Assembly: GCA_026391515.1 (NCBI GenBank)
Contig: JAPLEC010000417.1
Location: forward strand, 1-11,966
Source of the DNA: Bacteroidia bacterium
Lineage (GTDB): Bacteria > Bacteroidota > Bacteroidia > Bacteroidales > VadinHA17
Length of the DNA stretch: 11,966 nucleotides
Reading direction: 5' to 3'
Made by a program: the position numbers and the translations under genes
Shown here: positions 1-6,216 of the stretch, piece by piece
Layout of the letters: each line of letters opens with the position of its first letter
Position numbering within the stretch: position 1 is the first letter of the stretch
The notes under the pieces: model-generated
Seen by the model: only the letters and a program-made list of their open reading frames with translations
What the model was told of the DNA's origin: nothing
Databases searched by the model: none

Positions 1-1799
1 GGTGACCCTGAATGCCAGATTCCTTCCAGCCGGTGACCTCTGGTCGATATGATAAGCGGAGCAATCATCCTTCCTGCTGTCCTGTAATGTGTTGTAGCAA
101 GGTCATCACTAAGAAGCTGCAGCGCGTACATGAGGTAATCGAGATATTGAATTTCGGCTATCGGCTTCATGCCTCTGAGAGCCAGACCGATACCCTGTCC
201 GAGAATTGTAGCTTCCCTGATGCCTGTGTCAGTGATTCGCAGCTCCCCGAATTTTTTCTGCAATCCTTCAAGTGACTGGTTTACTCCTCCGATATTTCCG
301 GTATCCTCTCCAAATGTCACAAGCAATGGATATTTTGTAAAAAGCTTTTCATAATTATCTCTGAGTATCTGCCTTCCAGGCACTTCAGGAGAACTATCTG
401 AGTAAGCTGGTGCAACTGGTTTCACATTCAGAACTGATGTAGGAGTTTCGTTGTAAAGAAATGAATCATAGCTAATTGATGCATCAGCATAATTTCGTTT
501 CAGCCATCCGTGCAGCTCCTCCTTCAGATTATCCGATTTGTTGCATGATTCGCAAACATTTCTGAGGATTTTACGTGCAGCCATGAAATTATCCTTCCTG
601 ATTGGTGAAATGACTTTCGTAAGCTCTTCTGTGATTTTATCAACTGAAGATTCTTTTGCCTCTTCATGACATCTGCAGGTACGGTCACCAATTATTTTGA
701 CCAGGGCATCCCTTTCAATTTTAATAGGATTCTGGAACATTTCCCAGCTTTTTCTACGCGACTCTTTGGCTTCTTCTTCAGCTTCTGAAGCAATTGCATC
801 GAGTTCTTCTACCGTTGCAATCTTCTGATCTATAATCCATTCTTTCATTTTCTTTATTGGATCATATTCTTCTTCCCACTTAAGCCTCGCCTCACTTTTA
901 TATCGTTCATGGCTTCCCGAAGTCGAATGACCCAAAGGTTGTGTTACCTCTTCTATATGGAATAAAACAGGGATATGATCTTTCCTGCAGATTGCGATGC
1001 CTTCTTCATAAAGCTTTACAAGACCCGGGTAATCCCATCCCTTACCCTTAAATATTTTAATTCCAGGCCTGTCGTGTTCACTTTCAAAGCCTTTAAGTAT
1101 ATCCGAAATGCTGCCTTTTGTAGTCTGGTATTTTTTTGGAACTGAGATGCCATAACCGTCGTCATAAACCGAAATTGCCATTGGAACCTGCAATACTCCT
1201 GCAGCATTCATTGTTTCCCAGAAATGACCTTCGGAGGTGCTTGCATCGCCGATTGAGCCGAATGCTACTTCATTCCCCTTAATTGAAAGTGTTGTAAACT
1301 GGTGAAGCTCAGTATTTTGTCTAAAAAGCTTTGATGCATAAGCCAGACCAAGTAATCTTGGCATTTGCCCGGCAGTAGGTGAAATATCGGAAGAGGAATT
1401 TTTTTGTTTTGTCAGATCGCGCCATGTTCCATCCGGATTTATGTTAGGCACCGAGAAATGGTTGTTGAAGACACGTCCTCCGCTTCCTGGATTGATTTCC
1501 CTGTCGGTATTACCGTACAGCTGATGGAAAAATTCAGTTGAATCATAGAGTCCCATAGCCATCATCCATGTCTGGTCCCTGTAATACCCTGATCTCCAGT
1601 CTCCTTCTTTGAACTGTTTCGCCATGGCAATCTGGATTATCTCTTTGCCATCGCCGAAAATCCCGAATTTGGCTTTCCCGGAAAGCACTTCGCGGCGCCC
1701 TATAATGCTAAGGGTTCGGCTAAGATTGGCTAGCCTGAAGTCAGCAAGAACTTCCTCCTTACTAAAATATTGATCTGATGGTTTATCAGAATGTTTCAT
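1..1799 (-). CDS. Fused alpha/beta 2-oxoacid dehydrogenase E1 component, 3' end cut by window edge
   Basis: This is a thiamine-diphosphate E1 that decarboxylates a 2-oxoacid and passes the acyl group to a lipoyl E2; which oxoacid cannot be told. About 599 residues are visible, starting MKHSDKPSDQYFSKEE, with an in-frame TAA six codons upstream of the ATG. The alpha-like half holds RDQTWMMAMG, the ThDP/Mg motif G184-D185-A186 and, 26 residues on, D213-D214 in VYDDGYGIS where classical E1 alpha chains have NN. It also has the GHSTSGSHERY loop. A charged linker with a few cysteines leads to the beta-like half from about residue 475 (PGRQILRDNYEKLF, GEDTGNIGGV at 497, TDTGIREATILGQGIG, and RGHRLEGIWHSGS at the edge). 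Alpha-beta order and these motifs match Bacteroidota proteins annotated as dehydrogenase E1 or transketolase. The stop codon lies outside the window, so total length is unknown. It is transcribed in the same direction as apbE but is separated from it by palindromes, so it is probably an independent unit. Confidence 0.9.
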   Translation of the reverse strand, partial: MKHSDKPSDQYFSKEEVLADFRLANLSRTLSIIGRREVLSGKAKFGIFGDGKEIIQIAMAKQFKEGDWRSGYYRDQTWMMAMGLYDSTEFFHQLYGNTDREINPGSGGRVFNNHFSVPNINPDGTWRDLTKQKNSSSDISPTAGQMPRLLGLAYASKLFRQNTELHQFTTLSIKGNEVAFGSIGDASTSEGHFWETMNAAGVLQVPMAISVYDDGYGISVPKKYQTTKGSISDILKGFESEHDRPGIKIFKGKGWDYPGLVKLYEEGIAICRKDHIPVLFHIEEVTQPLGHSTSGSHERYKSEARLKWEEEYDPIKKMKEWIIDQKIATVEELDAIASEAEEEAKESRRKSWEMFQNPIKIERDALVKIIGDRTCRCHEEAKESSVDKITEELTKVISPIRKDNFMAARKILRNVCESCNKSDNLKEELHGWLKRNYADASISYDSFLYNETPTSVLNVKPVAPAYSDSSPEVPGRQILRDNYEKLFTKYPLLVTFGEDTGNIGGVNQSLEGLQKKFGELRITDTGIREATILGQGIGLALRGMKPIAEIQYLDYLMYALQLLSDDLATTHYRTAGRMIAPLIISTRGHRLEGIWHSGS

Positions 1800-1917
1800 A
1801 ACTGCCTTAATAGATTAATAGTTTTAATGTCATTGCAAACAATAAACAATTAATCAGGGTAGTTGTTTATTTAACAGGTGATGATTTTGAAGAGTGTTCG
1901 ACTTGTGGAATAAAAAT

Positions 1918-1964
1918 GCCCCCGTCATCAGCCAACAGGCTGATGACTGCCCCCTGAAGGGGGC
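1918..1964. repeat. Compound GC-rich palindrome with a duplicated arm
   Basis: Read on plus: GCCCCC (1918-1923), a perfect 10-bp hairpin GTCATCAGCC-AACA-GGCTGATGAC (1924-1947), T, GCCCCC (1949-1954), loop TGAA, then GGGGGC (1959-1964). The single GGGGGC arm can pair with either GCCCCC copy, so two folds exclude each other. On the minus strand the outer fold would be followed by ATTTTTATT, as a terminator would be. It sits between the apbE stop and the E1 start. It could be an apbE terminator, a REP-like element, or part of the E1 leader. Confidence 0.6.
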
Positions 1965-2010
1965 CTAATTATCAGATGTTCTGTGAGCTGCTTTTTGACC
2001 AGATTATTAA

Positions 2011-2034
2011 CCCCCCTTTAGGGGGGATGGGGGG
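2011..2034 (-). terminator. G6/C6 palindrome directly after the apbE stop, possible terminator
   Basis: On the minus strand, immediately after the apbE TAG, the sequence reads C6-AT-C6-TAAA-G6. The G6 arm (2011-2016) can pair with the adjacent C6 (2021-2026) across a tetraloop, or with the second C6 (2029-2034). The stem is strong, but TTAATAAT follows rather than a clean U-tract, so termination is plausible but not certain. Confidence 0.4.
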
Positions 2035-3048
2035 CTATTCAGATTCCGAAATATATCCCTTCAGCTTTTCCGACATCCATGTTTTAAAATTTCCTCTTTC
2101 ATCGGAATAAATAAGATATCCATCATATTCAGGGTGAAGGTCGAGAAATTCGATAGTTTTATCTTTCCCCATGACCATGCAAGCTGTTGCAATACCGTCG
2201 GCAAAAGCGCATTTATCAGCTAATATTGTTGCGCTTAACAGCTGATTCTTAGCAGGATAGCCTGTTTTCGGATCAATTGTGTGAGAGTATTTAATTCCAT
2301 CCTCTACATAGAATTTCCTGTAATTTCCGGAGGTTGCCAGAGATCTGTCCTTGATACTTATAATTGCTTCCATATCTTCTCCCGGATTCATATTGTTATC
2401 AACCGGCTTGTCAATTCCGATCCTCCACATAGAGCCGGCTTTATCACCCTTCACCCTGACTTCACCTCCTATTTCAACAAGATAACTTTTTATCCCGATT
2501 CCATTGAAATATCTGCAAATGACATCGACCGAATAACCCTGGGCAATGGCATTAAAATCAAGTTTCATCCCCGGATCAGCTTTGGTTACTTTGCCATTTT
2601 TCAGATCGACTTTTTCCATACCAACAAGGTTCAGGAGAGAGTCTCTTTTCCGCTCTGAAAAATTTTTATGCTCATCTGGTCCGAATCCCCAGGCTTTTAC
2701 CAGCGGTCCAACCGTGACATCAAAAGCACCTCCTGTCAGAGCTGAAATGAATTTTGATTCAGAGAACACTTCAATAAAAAAAGAATCGGGAATTGCATCT
2801 TCATTCCGGTTTATTTTTGAAAGAATTGATGAATCCTGGTACAAGGACAACGACATATCAAAATCGTGAAGGATTTTTTCAACTTTTTCTTTCAAATCAA
2901 ACGGATTTCTCTTTTCAGAATTCTCAAAGACAATACTATATGTTGTGCCCTGTGCCGTTCCAGTAAAACTCGAAAATTCAGTTTTTTCCTTGCAGGAAGA
3001 GGCAATTAATAAAAAGAAAATAAGAACTAACAAAGGTTTGAAATGCAT
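2035..3048 (-). CDS. apbE: FAD:protein FMN transferase, lipoprotein (ApbE)
   Basis: ApbE moves FMN from FAD onto threonine residues of periplasmic or membrane redox proteins such as NqrB/NqrC or RnfG/RnfD. The 337-residue protein starts with a lipoprotein signal (LLVLIFFLLIASSC, lipidated Cys19), so it is exported and membrane anchored. Family motifs appear in order: GGAFDVTVGPLV (106-117), LDFNAIAQGYSVD (163-175), EIGGEVRVKG (192-201), ATSGNYR (238-244), SHTIDPKTG (255-263) and ADGIATACMVMG (283-294), the last including the usual Mg-binding Asp region. Length is normal for the family. No Nqr, Rnf or other obvious flavinylation target lies in the window, so its partner is elsewhere. The start ATG has a TATTTTTG box 16 bases upstream. 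The gene is divergent from the Plug gene, and its end is marked by a GC-rich palindrome. Confidence 0.95.
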   Translation of the reverse strand: MHFKPLLVLIFFLLIASSCKEKTEFSSFTGTAQGTTYSIVFENSEKRNPFDLKEKVEKILHDFDMSLSLYQDSSILSKINRNEDAIPDSFFIEVFSESKFISALTGGAFDVTVGPLVKAWGFGPDEHKNFSERKRDSLLNLVGMEKVDLKNGKVTKADPGMKLDFNAIAQGYSVDVICRYFNGIGIKSYLVEIGGEVRVKGDKAGSMWRIGIDKPVDNNMNPGEDMEAIISIKDRSLATSGNYRKFYVEDGIKYSHTIDPKTGYPAKNQLLSATILADKCAFADGIATACMVMGKDKTIEFLDLHPEYDGYLIYSDERGNFKTWMSEKLKGYISESE

Positions 3049-3064
3049 AGATTTAACTTTATTG

Positions 3065-3072
3065 CAAAAATA
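3065..3072 (-). promoter_or_regulatory. Putative Bacteroidota -7 box for apbE
   Basis: TATTTTTG on the minus strand fits the Bacteroidota -7 consensus TAnnTTTG and lies 16 bases from the apbE ATG, giving a short leader. No clear TTTG -33 element is visible at the usual spacing. Confidence 0.45.
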
Positions 3073-3124
3073 TAAAATGAAGGATTAATTACAGTCGCTT
3101 TTAATACGCGGATAAAAGATATAA

Positions 3125-3143
3125 TATTTTTGCACTATTTTTG
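3125..3143 (+). promoter_or_regulatory. Two tandem putative -7 boxes for the Plug gene
   Basis: The octamer TATTTTTG occurs twice, at 3125-3132 and 3136-3143, offset by 11 bases and both matching TAnnTTTG. They lie 36 and 25 bases before the ATG at 3169. No good -33 TTTG is visible. Either could be the real box, giving a leader of roughly 20-30 bases. Confidence 0.45.
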
Positions 3144-3168
3144 TTAGCTTTTATTGGAATCTTATCTT

Positions 3169-4458
3169 ATGCGCAGATTGTTGGTTTTTTTTGCTTACTT
3201 TTTATTCCAGATTTCATACCTGAATGGTAGTAATCAGGAATCCCTCTTTTATACAAATCACATCTTCGATAAAAGGATTAAAACCGTTCAGCTCTATAAA
3301 GAGGGATGGAATCTGTCAAATCCGATAATAAGATTAAACAGTGATGAAAAAATAGTTCTGCAGTTTGATCTTCTTGATAATCAGAGTGAATCATATTACT
3401 ATACTTTTTACCACTGTGATAAAGACTGGAATAAATCCGATATCTTCACTAATGACTATCTCGAAGGATTCCCTGAAAATCCCATCGAAGATTTTAAAGC
3501 ATCATTCAATACAACTGTAAATTATTTTCATTACAAGCTTATTTTCCCAAACGAGGGGGTAAACTTTAAGCTATCCGGTAATTATGTTTTAATTGTTTAT
3601 CCTTATGAAAAACCTGATGAACCAGTTCTTACACAGTGTTTTATAATTACCGAAGAAATAATAAAAATTGATATCATAACCCACAGGCCGCAAATGACAT
3701 CGGACAATAATGCAGGTCAGCAGGTTGATTTTACAGTCAACCTTAACAGCCTTGATATCATTGATCCTTACAGGAATATCTATTCTTTTATACTTCAAAA
3801 CGGACGTTGGGACACATCAAAGAGGAACCTTAAACCTGATGTTTATGGTGATAATGAGCTTAAATACAGTTCATTATCTGAAAAAAATATTTTTTCAGGA
3901 GGAAATGAATTCAGATATTTCGATATAAAAAGCATAAAATACCAGTCAGAATATATTCAGAAAATCGATTACGTGGCACCATATTATAATATCTATTTAA
4001 AACCATCCGAAAACAGGGAATTCAAGCCGTATTTCTACTGGCAGGATTTAAATGGTAAATATTATATAGGTGTACAGGAAGGGAAAAATCCGGATACTGA
4101 TGCAGATTATGTCAATGTCTTTTTCACTCTTCCGTCAACGTATATGGTCACCGGAGGTAAAATGTATGTATCAGGCTTTCTGAATAGCTGGCTATTCAAT
4201 GATGAAAACCTGATGATCTTCAATCCGGACCAGGGACAATATGAGTGCAACATGCTTTTAAAACAGGGCTGGTATAACTATGAATATGTTTTTCTGAAAA
4301 ATGGTGACAACCAGGGAATTCCATCGAAATTTGAAGGAAGTCATTATGAGACTGAAAACGACTACCTCGTCCTGGTTTATTACAGGAATCCAAGCGGCCG
4401 GTACGACAGGGTTATAGGCACTGCAACGACAAATACTCTCAATCGTCTCTCCTACTGA
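3169..4458 (+). CDS. Type IX secretion system Plug-family protein (DUF5103)
   Basis: The 429-residue exported protein resembles the DUF5103 family, which includes the Plug subunit that closes the periplasmic side of the SprA translocon in Flavobacterium type IX secretion. Signatures are IKTVQLYKEGWNLSNPII, YYYTFYHCDKDWNKSDIF, DYLEGF, FKASFNTTVNYFHYKLIFPN, LSGNYVLIVYP and a C-terminal aromatic-rich beta region. An ATG at 3169 starts a hydrophobic signal peptide (MRRLLVFFAYFLFQISYLNG). An in-frame TTG at 3154 would only add MESYL before it, so the ATG is preferred. The gene has its own promoter region facing away from apbE. Its stop overlaps the 3' end of mogA by 7 bases tail to tail, so no dedicated terminator fits between them. 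No other type IX genes are in the window. The family call is strong; the exact role in this organism is inferred. Confidence 0.85.
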   Translation: MRRLLVFFAYFLFQISYLNGSNQESLFYTNHIFDKRIKTVQLYKEGWNLSNPIIRLNSDEKIVLQFDLLDNQSESYYYTFYHCDKDWNKSDIFTNDYLEGFPENPIEDFKASFNTTVNYFHYKLIFPNEGVNFKLSGNYVLIVYPYEKPDEPVLTQCFIITEEIIKIDIITHRPQMTSDNNAGQQVDFTVNLNSLDIIDPYRNIYSFILQNGRWDTSKRNLKPDVYGDNELKYSSLSEKNIFSGGNEFRYFDIKSIKYQSEYIQKIDYVAPYYNIYLKPSENREFKPYFYWQDLNGKYYIGVQEGKNPDTDADYVNVFFTLPSTYMVTGGKMYVSGFLNSWLFNDENLMIFNPDQGQYECNMLLKQGWYNYEYVFLKNGDNQGIPSKFEGSHYETENDYLVLVYYRNPSGRYDRVIGTATTNTLNRLSY

Positions 4459-4967
4459 TTTTTACTATGTGTATCAATGCCATACTGCATCAGGACAGTA
4501 TGCTCCAGAGTTTTCAGTATCTCTGTCATATATTCATCAACAGCTTTTACTGAGCCTGGCAGAGTATAGATTAGTGAATTTCCAATCACTCCGGCTACTC
4601 CTCTGCTTAGAAGGGCGTTAGGTTTTTCCGCGCCGTATTTAACCCTTATAAATTCCATTATCCCTGGTATCTCTTTCGAAAGCAGAGGCCGGACAGTCTC
4701 AACAGTAATATCTCTTGGACCAATGCCTGTACCTCCGGTAGTAAATATAATATTGTAAACTGCACCTGCGCTTTTCAACAGCTCTTTAAGAATTACAGGA
4801 TCATCGGGAATAAGTGTAAGATTTACACTAAAACTCCAGCCTGTTGATGCCATGAACTCTGATAATCTTTCCCGTATCCGGGGCCCGCTAAGATCCTCAT
4901 ATTCACCTTTATGAGCCCTGTCACTAAGAGTTATTATAAGAATTTCGAATTTTTCGGGCAGATTCAT
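4452..4967 (-). CDS. mogA: Molybdopterin adenylyltransferase (MogA/MoaB family)
   Basis: MogA adenylylates molybdopterin (MPT-AMP), the activated form MoeA uses for metal insertion; the enzyme is cytoplasmic. The 171-residue protein shows the MoCF-binding fold motifs: ITLSDRAHKGEYEDLSG near the N-terminus, TTGGTGIGPRDITVE (76-90) with the conserved TGG and Asp86, the LSRGVAGVIG helix (120-129) and LPGS (136-139). Length is normal for stand-alone MogA/MoaB. The ATG overlaps the moaC stop as ATGA within an A-rich stretch, which implies translational coupling. In several Bacteroidota MoaC and this domain form one polypeptide, so the split here is notable. MogA and MoaB cannot be cleanly separated by eye; MogA activity is inferred from context with MoeA. 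It is the last gene of the cluster and its end overlaps the Plug gene. Confidence 0.88.
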   Translation of the reverse strand: MNLPEKFEILIITLSDRAHKGEYEDLSGPRIRERLSEFMASTGWSFSVNLTLIPDDPVILKELLKSAGAVYNIIFTTGGTGIGPRDITVETVRPLLSKEIPGIMEFIRVKYGAEKPNALLSRGVAGVIGNSLIYTLPGSVKAVDEYMTEILKTLEHTVLMQYGIDTHSKNQ

Positions 4968-5410
4968 TTTTTTATCTTTTCAATAAGTACGATCTTATCA
5001 ATCATCATGTTTTTATCAACTGCCTTGCACATGTCATAAACTGTCAGCAGGGCTATCGATACTGCAGTCAATGCTTCCATCTCAACACCAGTTTTACCTT
5101 TGCACCTTACTTCGCTTTTAACAGTAACTCCAGTTCTGTTGACAAACAAATCGATGCTGATTTTATCGATGGTAATGTTATGACAGAGAGGAATCAGCAG
5201 CTGGGTTTGCTTTGCGGCATTAATACCGGCAATCTGGGCAACCGTAAGGACATCACCTTTTTTCAGCTGATTTGCTTTAATTAATTTAATAGTCTCCAGC
5301 GCCAAAGTTATATGACCTTCAGCTTTTGCAATTCTGGTTTGGATCTCTTTTTCGCCGATATCAACCATAATTGCTTTTCCACTGTAATCGGTATGTGTAA
5401 GTTTTTTCAT
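4964..5410 (-). CDS. moaC: Cyclic pyranopterin monophosphate synthase (MoaC)
   Basis: MoaC converts the MoaA product, 3',8-cyclo-7,8-dihydro-GTP, into cyclic pyranopterin monophosphate. The 148-residue protein carries the family signature nearly end to end: LTHTD at the N-terminus, KGDVLTVAQIAGINAAKQT (51-69), LIPLCHN (72-78), GVEMEALTAVSIALLTVYDMC (108-128) and KAVDK (129-133), which includes the catalytic Asp/Lys region. The ATG at 5410 was chosen because GGAGG lies 9 bases upstream. An in-frame TTG at 5419 abuts that GGAGG and would add only three residues. With this start the gene begins 5 bases after the moaA stop. Its TGA overlaps the mogA ATG (ATGA), directly after the slippery run A7. 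Confidence 0.93.
   Translation of the reverse strand: MKKLTHTDYSGKAIMVDIGEKEIQTRIAKAEGHITLALETIKLIKANQLKKGDVLTVAQIAGINAAKQTQLLIPLCHNITIDKISIDLFVNRTGVTVKSEVRCKGKTGVEMEALTAVSIALLTVYDMCKAVDKNMMIDKIVLIEKIKK
4967..4973 (-). other. A7 slippery heptamer at the moaC/mogA junction
   Basis: On the minus strand the last sense bases of moaC read A AAA AAA in the moaC frame, followed directly by TGA. The mogA frame is -1 relative to moaC and its ATG uses the last A. A -1 slip here, or one extra A in the true genome, would join MoaC and MogA into a single protein ending KIKK then MNLPEK. Confidence 0.5.
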
Positions 5411-5415
5411 GACGA

Positions 5416-6216
5416 TCAACCTCCAATATTATAAAATTCTCCGGTAATATTATTTGATCCGCTTTCAGGTTTTAGATCGACTGCCATCATTAAAGCTTTT
5501 TCGAATCCTATTTCCCTGATATCGAATTCTATATTATCGAATAAACATGGTCTGAGCTTCCCGTTTGCAGTGAGCCTCAGCCGGTTGCATAAGATACAAT
5601 TGCCTCCTCTCCCTCCTTCAACGGTCGAAAAATGACCTTTTACCAGATCCATCTGACGTATATATCTTATTTCCAGATCATTCTTAATGCAGTAATCTGT
5701 CACTCTAATGGCATCCTCTTCATCCTTCGATTCCTTTATTACGCAATTGATTTTAACCGGAGAGAGTCCTGCTTTTTGCGCAGCATTAATGCCTTCAAGA
5801 ACTTCATCAATTTTCCCGCCCCTGGTTATAAACTCAAATCTTGCAGGATCAATAGTATCGAGGCTGATATTTACACGATGCAATCCAGCCAGCTTCAGGT
5901 CTTTAGAAAAATTCTTAAGTAAGACCCCGTTGGTTGTCATCGAAAGATCCTTTATTCCATCTATTCCTGAAATCATTCCTACGAGAGTCACAATTCCTTT
6001 TCTTACAAGCGGTTCACCACCCGTTATTCTTACTTTGCTCACACCCTTTTTTACAGCGATTCTGGTAAAGTCTGCAATTTCATCAAATGACAGGATATCT
6101 TCATGCCTGAGAAGCTGTATTCCTTCTTCAGGCATGCAGTACCGGCACCTCAGGTTGCATCTGTCGGTAACCGAAATGCGTAAATAATCTATCTGTCTGT
6201 TAAATCTGTCGTACAC
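5416..6216 (-). CDS. moaA: GTP 3',8-cyclase MoaA, short form
   Basis: MoaA is the radical SAM enzyme that starts pterin cofactor synthesis by cyclising GTP. The 266-residue protein has the SAM-cluster motif C20-x3-C24-x2-C27 (DRCNLRCRYCMPEEG), ITGGEPLVRKG, the second cluster C207-x2-C210-x13-C224 within CNRLRLTANGKLRPC, and the essential C-terminal GG (FYNIGG). It is about 55-65 residues shorter than usual (about 320-330). The missing part lies between IRYIRQMD and GGNCILC, where canonical enzymes carry a segment leading to the second cluster. All cluster ligands are present, so activity is likely. The start is GTG at 6216, 8 bases after AAAGGTGA, and it gives the normal YDRFNRQIDYLRIS N-terminus. 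It overlaps the moeA end by 17 bases and precedes moaC by 5. Confidence 0.92.
   Translation of the reverse strand: MYDRFNRQIDYLRISVTDRCNLRCRYCMPEEGIQLLRHEDILSFDEIADFTRIAVKKGVSKVRITGGEPLVRKGIVTLVGMISGIDGIKDLSMTTNGVLLKNFSKDLKLAGLHRVNISLDTIDPARFEFITRGGKIDEVLEGINAAQKAGLSPVKINCVIKESKDEEDAIRVTDYCIKNDLEIRYIRQMDLVKGHFSTVEGGRGGNCILCNRLRLTANGKLRPCLFDNIEFDIREIGFEKALMMAVDLKPESGSNNITGEFYNIGG
5420..5424 (-). promoter_or_regulatory. moaC: Shine-Dalgarno site that fixes the moaC start
   Basis: GGAGG on the minus strand lies 9 bases before the ATG at 5410 but directly abuts the alternative TTG at 5419. This favours the ATG. Confidence 0.65.

Noticed and set aside
12..354. Plus-strand open frames at the left edge
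   Set aside because: They lie antisense to the E1 coding sequence, which is continuous and matches its family throughout; the plus-strand translations show no domain.
2021..2034. G-quadruplex in the G6-AT-G6 tract
   Set aside because: Only two G-runs with a two-base spacer; an intramolecular quadruplex would need zero-length loops, and pairing with the adjacent C6 is more likely.
2281..2869. Plus-strand open frames inside apbE
   Set aside because: Shadow frames; the minus-strand ApbE carries all family motifs across this span.
3154..3168. TTG start five codons upstream for the Plug gene
   Set aside because: The ATG at 3169 begins a normal signal peptide, and the extension adds only five residues without a ribosome site.
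5411..5419. TTG start three codons upstream for moaC
   Set aside because: GGAGG abuts this codon with no spacing but is well spaced from the ATG at 5410.
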